A stretch of 43,846 bases of DNA, taken from assembly GCA_016185105.1 (NCBI GenBank), contig JACPOE010000002.1:1-43846 (forward strand), read 5' to 3'. The translations under genes and the position numbers were made by a program. Positions 23,434 to 30,603 of this stretch are shown here, in pieces. Below the pieces are notes generated by a model. The model saw only the letters and a program-made list of their open reading frames with translations, made no database searches and was not told the origin of the DNA. This stretch comes from Bdellovibrio sp. GTDB lineage: Bacteria; Bdellovibrionota; UBA1018. The first letter of the stretch is position 1. Each line of letters starts with the position of its first letter.

Positions 23434-23508
23434 AGAAAAATAATATCGATTCCCCTTGCACTCCCTGGCAGTCGGAATAGAATTTTGACATCCCATGGAG
23501 GTGGAAAA

Positions 23509-24513
23509 ATGGCATCCTTTCGAGATCTCTGTTTCACATCAGTCGAATTCGCGAACTTAGCAAAAATAGACCGAACCCAAATTCCTGTTTTGGAAAGCCA
23601 AGGATTGCTCAAAACAGTGAAAAGGAAAATCGGAAGTGCCGAGAGAAAAATGGTCACTCTCGAGGACATGCAAGGTTATTTTCGAGAAATCCGAAGCGGT
23701 CGCCATGGCGACCAGCCCTTTGGGCCCAAAAATCCTACTCATAAAATTCAAATGTTTTACAACGTGAAGGGTGGCACGGGTAAATCGACTCTGACCGCGC
23801 AGTACGTAATGAAAGCCGCAATGCTTGGGCTTCGTGTTTTAGCAATCGATTTGGACGGGCAAGGTCACCTAACCGTTAACTTGGACGTGCTAGACGCTCA
23901 TGAAAGACCCACTGTCTACGACGTACTTATTAATGACCTACCTTTGTGTGATGCCATAATGAATGTAGCCCCCGGCTTGGATTTGGTGCCCGCTAACTTG
24001 GGTCTCTGTAATATCGAAATCCCATTAAACAACAAGGCTAGAAGGGAATACCGTCTTTCAGAAGCAATTCAAAAGATCGCAGATCGTTATGACTTGATTG
24101 TCGCTGACACTAACCCCGCGGCTTCCATTTTAAACGGCTCTATGTTGGTAGCGGCTCAGCTCGTAAATGTAGTCTGTGCTACCAATCCCCTCTCTTTCCA
24201 CGGAATGAGCTTGGTTATGGCAACCATTGAGGAGATGGAAAGAGAATTTAAGCACGATCTGGACGTGAGAATTGTCCCCAATATGTATGATAATCGTGAG
24301 GTCATTAGCCAAGAAGTCTTGGGAGAGCTTCGGTCCCAGTTTCCAGAGAACTGTACCCAGTCTGTGATCAATCGAAGTGCCGACTTAAACGAGGCCACTA
24401 AGCGCCGAACCACCGTTTGGGGGGTAAATACTAAAGGAGTAGCAGCCCAAGACATCAGCGCAATGACTGAAGAACTACTATTTGCACCAGAAAAGGGGAT
24501 CAATCATGGATGA
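23509..24513 (+). CDS. ParA-family ATPase with N-terminal MerR-like DNA-binding domain
   Basis: 334 residues from ATG 23509, chosen because GGAGG lies 7 bases upstream; the frame is open further up but carries no ribosome site. Residues ~5-65 look like a MerR-type winged helix (FTSVEFANLAKIDRTQIPVLESQG...VTLEDMQGYF). The P-loop is KGGTGKST (deviant Walker A of ParA), followed by AIDLDGQGHLTVNL (A') and a Walker B-like LIVADTNP. ParA proteins position DNA or large protein cargos by ATP-driven gradients. An N-terminal DNA-binding domain is typical of plasmid type Ia ParA that represses its own promoter. The partner parB follows with an 8-base overlap. Confidence 0.85.
   Translation: MASFRDLCFTSVEFANLAKIDRTQIPVLESQGLLKTVKRKIGSAERKMVTLEDMQGYFREIRSGRHGDQPFGPKNPTHKIQMFYNVKGGTGKSTLTAQYVMKAAMLGLRVLAIDLDGQGHLTVNLDVLDAHERPTVYDVLINDLPLCDAIMNVAPGLDLVPANLGLCNIEIPLNNKARREYRLSEAIQKIADRYDLIVADTNPAASILNGSMLVAAQLVNVVCATNPLSFHGMSLVMATIEEMEREFKHDLDVRIVPNMYDNREVISQEVLGELRSQFPENCTQSVINRSADLNEATKRRTTVWGVNTKGVAAQDISAMTEELLFAPEKGINHG
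23698..23713. promoter_or_regulatory. Second 16-base palindrome, inside parA
   Basis: GGTCGCCATGGCGACC is a perfect 16-base palindrome that differs from the upstream copy only in the central dinucleotide. It starts 280 bases after that copy, within codons for Gly-Arg-His-Gly-Asp between the DNA-binding head and the ATPase domain. Bases 3' of both copies continue as AG. Confidence 0.5.
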
Positions 24514-25501
24514 ATCAAAAACTGACCTCAATCAAAGCACAACTCCAACTAATTCAACCCCGATACCCGCACCTTCAGTACCCAAAGAGGATCCAAACGC
24601 CTCTAAAATCAAGACGAGACAGGGAAGCGGTTATCTTAAACAGCTCTATTCGACGGCAAGAACTACCGCTGGTACGACTCACTCGCACTTGAAAAACCTT
24701 ACGACATTTCTGGTGAATTTTGTCCCCATCGACAAGGTCGATGTCTCTGAGCTTCAAGTCCGTGTGCACTTCGATGATGCTGAAATCGTCGCTCTCTCGC
24801 AGTCCGTAAAAGAACACGGCGTGTTGCAACCGATTCTGGTGGTACAGGATGGGGACCGATACAAGGTCATCGCCGGTGAACGTCGTCTACGTGCATCAAA
24901 GATGGCAGGGATGGATCGAATCCCGGCCCGTGTGCTGTCAACGAATGACAAATCCACCCACGAAATCGCTTTGCGCGAAAACCTGGACCGCGTCGACTTG
25001 CATCCTATTGAAGAGGGAGAAGGTTACGTTTCGCTTCTCGATGCAAAGGCCTATCCTAGTCATGACGCAATTGCTAAAGCCTTCGGTAAACCGAAGTCAC
25101 GAATTACCGAGTGCATTGGCTTCACTCGACTCCCCAAGCAAACGAAGGAAGACCTGCTTCAAAGAGGTATAAGAAATCGGGCCCTCCTTCGGCAACTGCT
25201 CACCATTGATACGGAAAAGCACGCGGCTATCATCGCAGACGTAGCCGGGCGGGAAGAGGTTATTTCTCTTGGCGGGGCGTCAGAACCAGGTCCGGTGACT
25301 GACCTACCTAAGGCCGGCCCTAGCCAACCGGTAACTAAAGCCCCCCCCAAACCTTTTCAGTATCGGGTGGATTCGCGCGGAGTGTCAGTAGACAGCTTTA
25401 AATGGAAAAAGAAACAGGACCCGGCCATCCTCAAAAACTACATTGAGGCTTTGCGGCGCTTAGTTTCTGAATTAGAAGCTTTGGACTCTTTGAAACCCTG
25501 A
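24506..25501 (+). CDS. ParB-family partition protein
   Basis: 331 residues from ATG 24506, which lies inside the parA 3' end; a start 24 bases earlier is possible. The N-terminal ~80 residues are low-complexity and polar. The ParB/Srx nuclease-like domain follows (VPIDKVDVSELQ..., SQSVKEHGVLQPILV, then AGERRLRASKMAG, the GERRxRA CTP-binding motif, and ALRENLDRVDL), then a helix-turn-helix region (AIAKAFGKPKSRITECIGF). Near the C-terminus an 8-C run encodes Ala-Pro-Pro. Together with ParA it forms a partition or positioning pair. The last 64 bases overlap the convergent DUF1460 gene. Confidence 0.88.
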   Translation: MDESKTDLNQSTTPTNSTPIPAPSVPKEDPNASKIKTRQGSGYLKQLYSTARTTAGTTHSHLKNLTTFLVNFVPIDKVDVSELQVRVHFDDAEIVALSQSVKEHGVLQPILVVQDGDRYKVIAGERRLRASKMAGMDRIPARVLSTNDKSTHEIALRENLDRVDLHPIEEGEGYVSLLDAKAYPSHDAIAKAFGKPKSRITECIGFTRLPKQTKEDLLQRGIRNRALLRQLLTIDTEKHAAIIADVAGREEVISLGGASEPGPVTDLPKAGPSQPVTKAPPKPFQYRVDSRGVSVDSFKWKKKQDPAILKNYIEALRRLVSELEALDSLKP

Positions 25502-26781
25502 TCCGAAGCACTCTTAATCAGGTTGAAATTTACCCCAAGAAGGGGCCAGTTCGGGTTCTTCTCAGTGGCAGACTTAGCCATCCGTTTTAGGTAGGAGGAA
25601 AAATCGGAAGTTCGAATTTTTCCATCTCGGCTAGCATGACGAATCAGGACCTGGCCCCGCTTCTTTAAAATCAATCCCTGATGTGTAATTAGTACGGGGT
25701 GGACACCGTCGTTTTTATGAACGAGATTGACCACTGCACCCGAAGGAATTTCTTGAATTACCGCGTCAACATCCTTTACGGCAATGTAAGAAAGGTGTGC
25801 GTCCACTAAACTCGGCCAGGTGGTCTCGTTAACAGAGGCAAGACTTCTCAAACTACTGTGTTTTGAAATTTGAGATTTTAGCCAGGATGCACGATCAATG
25901 GTCTTAATCTCAACTTTAGCGGTAAGACCCGCTCCCTCGGCGATACGCGAAGTAATGTCGGTCAATAAGTCGGCCTTTTCATTATTTGGAATCCAATCGG
26001 CCTCAGGAAAGTGATTTCTTGAAAGGTAATTGGAACGTGAATTCTTGTATCGAATGGCCATCAAGTTTCGAAAAAAGTCCTCAGGCTGATCACTCTTTGC
26101 CAGTGCGACCACAGTCTCAACAAAGGTCGTACAATCGTACACTCTGGGAACAATCGGTTCTGAATCTTCAATTTCATGACCAGAGTTCAAGCTAAGCAAC
26201 CGATCCCTGTTGCGCTGACTTTTCTCGATGTATTCACTCCAGAAGGCAATTCTTTGATCCAAGTGCATTTGCGCAGCAGATCTAAACTCAGTTCCAAGAC
26301 TTTCAAGAGAACTTGTCACAACAAGTGACTCGGGTTTTTCTGGAACTAGCTCGTAGGAGGTTCCGGACTTGGCTTTCCCGTTGTCCGAACGAAAGAACTC
26401 TTCTGCTGGAATAGGGGGCTCTTTAATACTTTGCGTTACTAAGAAGGTTAACCCGCCGACCAGCGCAACTGTCCCCATTCCATAATATGCAGCCCGGCGA
26501 GTGGATTCCAATCTCAACCAGGGCTTGCTCTTTGCGAAGATCCGAGTGGATGAACTCCTAGGAGGAGCAAAAGTAAAAAGAGATGCATGCTCAGTTCGCG
26601 AGTGATTCTTGGGAGACTTAGTATGCGAACGACTATGCACTGCAGAAGTCTTTTTCAGACGTCGAGTTTTAGTGAGCTTGGCTCTCGATTTAGGCCGAGT
26701 CGATTTTCCGACGGTCTTTCGGCTGGACTTCGGTTTTTTTGAACTTTTTCTAACCGCCCTTTTTTTCGAACGCTTTGCCAT
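25438..26781 (-). CDS. DUF1460 (amidase-like) membrane-anchored protein with basic N-terminal tail
   Basis: 447 residues. The first ~70 are extremely rich in Lys, Arg and Ser (KRSKKRAVRKSSKKPKSSRK style), like a histone H1 tail. One membrane helix follows at ~98-117 (AYYGMGTVALVGGLTFLVTQ). The rest is DUF1460, a cysteine-peptidase-like family linked to N-acetylmuramoyl-L-alanine amidase activity: YDCTTFVETVV with Cys217 as the likely nucleophile, YLSRNHFPEADW, and GAVVNLVHKNDGVHPVLITHQG carrying the likely His. The tail would be cytosolic and the enzyme domain periplasmic. AGGAG lies 7 bases before the ATG. It converges with parB, overlapping by 64 bases. Confidence 0.78.
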   Translation of the reverse strand: MAKRSKKRAVRKSSKKPKSSRKTVGKSTRPKSRAKLTKTRRLKKTSAVHSRSHTKSPKNHSRTEHASLFTFAPPRSSSTRIFAKSKPWLRLESTRRAAYYGMGTVALVGGLTFLVTQSIKEPPIPAEEFFRSDNGKAKSGTSYELVPEKPESLVVTSSLESLGTEFRSAAQMHLDQRIAFWSEYIEKSQRNRDRLLSLNSGHEIEDSEPIVPRVYDCTTFVETVVALAKSDQPEDFFRNLMAIRYKNSRSNYLSRNHFPEADWIPNNEKADLLTDITSRIAEGAGLTAKVEIKTIDRASWLKSQISKHSSLRSLASVNETTWPSLVDAHLSYIAVKDVDAVIQEIPSGAVVNLVHKNDGVHPVLITHQGLILKKRGQVLIRHASRDGKIRTSDFSSYLKRMAKSATEKNPNWPLLGVNFNLIKSASDQGFKESKASNSETKRRKASM

Positions 26782-26973
26782 GAATTTCTCCTCAGCATTC
26801 TATAGATCGGCAAAAACTAAGACTTTCTTTAATTTATGTAAAAATTTTGACTCTTTATGACGGTAATTCAGCTCAAACCAAGTGTAAGGCGGGACACATC
26901 CCATAGGGTTCAATTTGATCCCAAGATTCTTACTTGTGAAAAAGGATGGGATTCTGCATTCTTGTCTTAGCGT

Positions 26974-28005
26974 ATGTGGATCGCCAAGCCTATCCGGCAG
27001 ATCACCACCGAAGAAGAAAGAGTGTGGAGAGAGTTTGAGTCCAAGCTTACCCTAAGCCAAAAACTTTGCTGGGCCTCAGCAATCGAGGCAGTTTCTGGAA
27101 AGGCATATTTAGTCTTTAGTCCAGATGAGAAGGTGGGGGGAATGGTTTTTTCAACCTCACCGGGAGTATTTGAATCAATCAATGGTCCAGAGCTAAACTG
27201 GGATGATCCCCAGAAAATTTCGCGACAGTTTGCTACCTTTGCCAACGCTGTTGCGAAGCTCTCGACGCAATTCAGAAGCCTGACTATTTGCCCCCGTTGG
27301 TCAACCGCCCAAACGCAAGAGAGACTAGCCTCGCTCCCAATTCCACCCAACGCGATTTCCCACGCCTGCACCGTCGTCGTTCCCGTTCACGAAAATCCCA
27401 CTGAACAAAGCGCTGGCTTTAGCCAAAGATTGAGAAGAACCCTGAAAAAGACCCTTTTCCATAAGCCTGAAATAAATATCGAACGTTGCACTGAAAATAA
27501 ATTGAAGTCGTTCGCTTCAGCGATGCAAAGTTTCGCATCTGCAAAAGGGTTTAGCTCACCCCCCCTTTCATTTTTTGAGGCGTTAGTAAAACCTGCACCT
27601 TCAAAAAGCCATGGAAGCGATCCCGTATTTTGGCTCATCACGTCAACCCTTCGGGTTGCAGCACCACAGCCCCCCCCACTCGCAGCAGACCCGACTCCTG
27701 CGGTAGCCGAAGCTCAAATCCTTCTGAGCGTGGAAGGCCACCACGCCGCTTACCTCTTTGGACTGGAAAATCGAGACCCCGGGATTCCATCATCCTTGAG
27801 TGTTTCCGCCGCGGCACACTGGGAAGCGTTGAGACTCTGTGCCCGCCATAAGGTCACCGAATACGATCTGAATGGCTATCTCGACCCCCAATTCGAAACC
27901 GGCACGTCAGAGCCAAGACACCCTTACACCGGCGTTGCCGAGTTTAAACGCCAGTTTCAGGGCCGCCTGGTTCAATACTCGATTCCAAGATTTCAAATCG
28001 AGTAA
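26974..28005 (+). CDS. FemAB-like (GNAT-fold) peptidyl/acyl transferase
   Basis: 343 residues. The C-terminal part AYLFGLENR...ALRLCARHKVTEYDLNGYLDPQ...PYTGVAEFKRQFQG is the recurrent end of FemAB/BioF2-like proteins (yDlnG...GvxxFKxxFgG). Relatives add amino acids to peptidoglycan stem peptides or are of unknown use in envelope glycolipid loci. The middle has an unusual Pro/Ala-rich segment (VAAPQPPPLAADPTPAVAEA) encoded by a GC-rich imperfect hairpin. There is no Shine-Dalgarno before ATG 26974. A weak TTGTGA-17-CATTCT promoter-like pair would start transcription only a few bases before the ATG. The MscS gene follows 46 bases on. Confidence 0.75.
   Translation: MWIAKPIRQITTEEERVWREFESKLTLSQKLCWASAIEAVSGKAYLVFSPDEKVGGMVFSTSPGVFESINGPELNWDDPQKISRQFATFANAVAKLSTQFRSLTICPRWSTAQTQERLASLPIPPNAISHACTVVVPVHENPTEQSAGFSQRLRRTLKKTLFHKPEINIERCTENKLKSFASAMQSFASAKGFSSPPLSFFEALVKPAPSKSHGSDPVFWLITSTLRVAAPQPPPLAADPTPAVAEAQILLSVEGHHAAYLFGLENRDPGIPSSLSVSAAAHWEALRLCARHKVTEYDLNGYLDPQFETGTSEPRHPYTGVAEFKRQFQGRLVQYSIPRFQIE
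27649..27712 (+). repeat. GC-rich imperfect inverted repeat within the FemAB-like gene
   Basis: The left arm CTTCGGGTTGCAG (27649-27661) and the right arm CTGCGGTAGCCGAAG (27698-27712) are imperfect reverse complements around a C-rich centre that includes an 8-C run. In protein it is a Pro/Ala-rich stretch between two conserved strands, as if inserted. It could be a small intragenic palindromic element or merely a flexible linker. Confidence 0.3.
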
Positions 28006-28051
28006 GTGGAAAATCATTGAAATCATATCGAATCAGATCGAAGTTAAACCA

Positions 28052-29095
28052 ATGACAAAGGTCTATAAGCCTTGGATCCCCCTGGAAAAAGTCGATCTCT
28101 TTGTACAAGTGGAACCGGCACTCATTATCCTCGGCCTCGGTTTGGGGGCTTGGGTGGGCTACAAACTTTTCTTAGGTCAGATTTCTGAAGAGAGACATCG
28201 AACTTTAAAACGCCTTTTTAACAATCTTTTTTATCACCTCCTTTTTGGCATCAGCGCTTTCTCACTCTATGAAATATTTCACGAGCTACCGTTCGAGGAA
28301 GGCTGGCTTGAAAGAGCGATGATCTACAGTGGATTAGCCACTTTGCTTTCCGGAACAGTTGTTTTTGTAAAAACTTGTCGAATTCTATTTTACGAGTACT
28401 TTTTCATCAGCCACATGAAAGTCCCCTTCCCCAGGCTTTTGGTAAACATTTTTACCCTTGTGCTCTCCCTGATGTTGGCAAGTTGGGTAGGAACAGAGTT
28501 TTTCAATATCCGCTTAGCCCCTATTTTAGCGACCTCAGCAATATTTTCATTGGTTCTCGGTCTTGCACTTCAGGACACGCTTGGAAATCTCTTCTCTGGA
28601 GTAGCGTTACAGCTCGACAAACCCTACGAAATTGGGGACTGGATTGAAGTGCACGCAAGTGGACAAAAGTGGGCAGGGCAAGTCTACGAAATTACCTGGC
28701 GGGCTACCATCCTGATTGCAGTAGGGGACGAAGTCATCACCATCCCAAATCGAGTCATGGGGCAAGCTCAGATTTCCAACTTCGCTACAAAATACCGACC
28801 CATAGCCCGAATTCAGATTATCCGCCTTCCATATAAAGTGGATTTATTGAAAACTAAGGATCTCCTCAGAAACGCGCTTAATACAGTTCCTGAAATTCGG
28901 AAAAATCCAGCGCCCAATGTGCTCATTGCAGACACCAACGAGTCCGGCGTGGCCTACAAACTTCTCTATTCTATTGATAATTATGGAGAACAGTTCACAA
29001 TCTTCGACAAGATCTTAACGGCCTGCCTTAAGGCGCTGAACGACGCCAACTATCCTTTTGCAGCACAAAGAATCGAAGTCATTAATAAAAGCTAA
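28052..29095 (+). CDS. MscS-family mechanosensitive ion channel
   Basis: 347 residues from ATG 28052; an in-frame start at 27872 lies inside the FemAB gene and is rejected. About five hydrophobic segments lead to the pore helix and the beta domain. The core LGLALQDTLGNLFSGVALQLDKPYEIGDWIEV is the diagnostic MscS signature, followed by VYEITWRATILIAVGDEVITIPN. It should open under membrane tension to release solutes after osmotic downshock. It follows the FemAB-like gene and probably shares its transcript. A strong hairpin lies just after the stop. Confidence 0.93.
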   Translation: MTKVYKPWIPLEKVDLFVQVEPALIILGLGLGAWVGYKLFLGQISEERHRTLKRLFNNLFYHLLFGISAFSLYEIFHELPFEEGWLERAMIYSGLATLLSGTVVFVKTCRILFYEYFFISHMKVPFPRLLVNIFTLVLSLMLASWVGTEFFNIRLAPILATSAIFSLVLGLALQDTLGNLFSGVALQLDKPYEIGDWIEVHASGQKWAGQVYEITWRATILIAVGDEVITIPNRVMGQAQISNFATKYRPIARIQIIRLPYKVDLLKTKDLLRNALNTVPEIRKNPAPNVLIADTNESGVAYKLLYSIDNYGEQFTIFDKILTACLKALNDANYPFAAQRIEVINKS

Positions 29096-29097
29096 AA

Positions 29098-29149
29098 AAG
29101 CTCTTGGAGCGCACATCCCAAATCATTAGGACGTGCACTTCAAGAGCTT
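29098..29149 (-). terminator. Rho-independent terminator of tig (possibly bidirectional)
   Basis: AAGCTCTTGGAGCGCAC (29098-29114) pairs with GTGCACTTCAAGAGCTT (29133-29149) over 17 positions, with two G-U or mismatch positions and an 18-base loop. On the minus strand the hairpin runs directly into six T (complement of 29094-29099), a good U-tract for the end of tig. On the plus strand the tail is T-rich but broken, so it may also weakly end the MscS transcript. Confidence 0.75.
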
Positions 29150-29173
29150 CTGTTCTGACAACTCGCCTAGAAA

Positions 29174-30535
29174 CTAGGCAGTCTTAATTTTAGATTTCCC
29201 TAAAAGGAAACTGACAGTTTTTTCCTGGCGCAAACGAAACTCGAGGTCTTGGACCCGACCTGGATTTTTTTCGTAAAACTCATCCATTTTTGCCTGGTCT
29301 ACTTTATAAGCTGTAGCTTGCTTGCTCATTTCTTCGGTCAATTCGTCCTTCGAAACAGCAATTTTTTCGACTTCTGCAATGGACTCAAGAATCAGGCTAG
29401 CTCGGACTTGGCCTTCTGCGCGCTTTTTGAGATTCTCAATCTCGCCCATCAAAACCGTTTGAATGTTGGCATCATTGTAGCCTTCTCGCTTCAACTCCTG
29501 GGCCCATTCCTGAGCCAAGGATCGGGTCTGAGCGTCGATCAAGGTTGTAGGAACATCAAAAGGATTTTTTTCGATGATCGCGTTTAAAAGATCGCTCTTC
29601 AATTTGCGCTCAGACTCGGCAGCTTTTTCACGCTCCAGGTAGTCCTTAGCTTTGGTACGAAGATCAATCATGCTCTCATAGCCGAGTTGTTTGACAAACG
29701 ACTCATCCAAAGGTGGGAGCTTCTTCTCTTTAAGTTCGTTGACGGTAACGGTAAATTCCGCTTCTTTCGTCGCCAAGGACTTCTCTGCAAAATCTTCTGG
29801 GAACTTCACACGGAAGGTTTTGGTTTCACCCCGTCGCATGCCCGTCAAATTCTCTTCAAATCCAGGAATCCAATTGGAACTTCCCAGCTCAATCAGACGT
29901 TCACCTTTCATGTCCTCACGGGGCACGAAAGACTCGCCTTCAAAAATTCCGCCGCTCATTTTTACATCTAAGAAATCGCCTTTATCTGCAGGCCGAGAGG
30001 ACACACTTCCATCAGCCAATGCAAGCCCGCCCGCAACAGGGACAAGCTCGGCCTGAGACTGGTGCAAACCTTCAATCATTTTGTCGACTTGATCTGCAGT
30101 GATATCCACTTTGTCCTGAGTGACAGAAACGCCTGTATAACCCTTCACTGTTAGTTCTGGAATAACTTCAAAAGTGGCAGTAAAAGTCAGGTCTTTTTCT
30201 TCATGCAAGGTATGATCATGGGCGCCATCGCCTGTCTTGTGTTCTGGGGTATCGATTTGAGGACGTCCAATTGCACGCATCTTTTGTTCTTCAACAGCGC
30301 GCTCAAACGCCTCATCGATGATCGCATGAAATACACGGTGACGAACGTCATCTCCGTAGTGCTGCTTCACTATGGAAATCGGAACCTGTCCAGGTCGGAA
30401 TCCCTTGATCTGAGCAGATTTTTGAACTTCTGCCAAACCATTGTCGAAACGACTTTTTACGGTTTCCGCAGGAACTTTGATCGTAAATTTACGTAAGATT
30501 GACGAAAGCTTTTCGACTTCTACACTGTATTTCAT
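29174..30535 (-). CDS. tig: Trigger factor, ribosome-associated chaperone
   Basis: 453 residues, close to the usual ~430-450. Order of domains: ribosome-binding N-domain (residues 1-~120, with IKGFRPGQVPISIVKQHYG matching the GFRxGKVP ribosome-contact loop), FKBP-type PPIase domain (~170-260, with GDFLDVKMSG...PGFEENLTGMRRGETKTFRVKFPEDF), and a helical C-terminal chaperone domain. It binds near the ribosome exit tunnel and shields nascent chains. It is the last gene of the long minus-strand run, with its own terminator and probably its own promoter. There is no Shine-Dalgarno in front of the ATG. Confidence 0.96.
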   Translation of the reverse strand: MKYSVEVEKLSSILRKFTIKVPAETVKSRFDNGLAEVQKSAQIKGFRPGQVPISIVKQHYGDDVRHRVFHAIIDEAFERAVEEQKMRAIGRPQIDTPEHKTGDGAHDHTLHEEKDLTFTATFEVIPELTVKGYTGVSVTQDKVDITADQVDKMIEGLHQSQAELVPVAGGLALADGSVSSRPADKGDFLDVKMSGGIFEGESFVPREDMKGERLIELGSSNWIPGFEENLTGMRRGETKTFRVKFPEDFAEKSLATKEAEFTVTVNELKEKKLPPLDESFVKQLGYESMIDLRTKAKDYLEREKAAESERKLKSDLLNAIIEKNPFDVPTTLIDAQTRSLAQEWAQELKREGYNDANIQTVLMGEIENLKKRAEGQVRASLILESIAEVEKIAVSKDELTEEMSKQATAYKVDQAKMDEFYEKNPGRVQDLEFRLRQEKTVSFLLGKSKIKTA

Positions 30536-30545
30536 ATGGAGGCAG

Positions 30546-30575
30546 GTTTTACGCGAAACGCACAGTCCGTGTCAA
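30546..30575 (-). promoter_or_regulatory. Sigma-70-like promoter of tig, nearly leaderless
   Basis: On the minus strand TTGACA (30575-30570), an 18-base spacer and TAAAAC (30551-30546) lie just before the tig ATG (30535). Initiation ~7 bases after the -10 box would leave only about 4 bases of leader, and that stretch holds no purine-rich ribosome site. The -35 box is a perfect consensus match; the -10 box is weaker. Confidence 0.5.
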
Positions 30576-30603
30576 GGCTACCCTAACGAACACGCAGAGA
30601 GTC

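Noticed and set aside
27872-28051. N-terminal extension of the MscS gene
   Set aside because: It would overlap the conserved end of the FemAB-like gene; ATG 28052 gives a normal MscS N-terminus.
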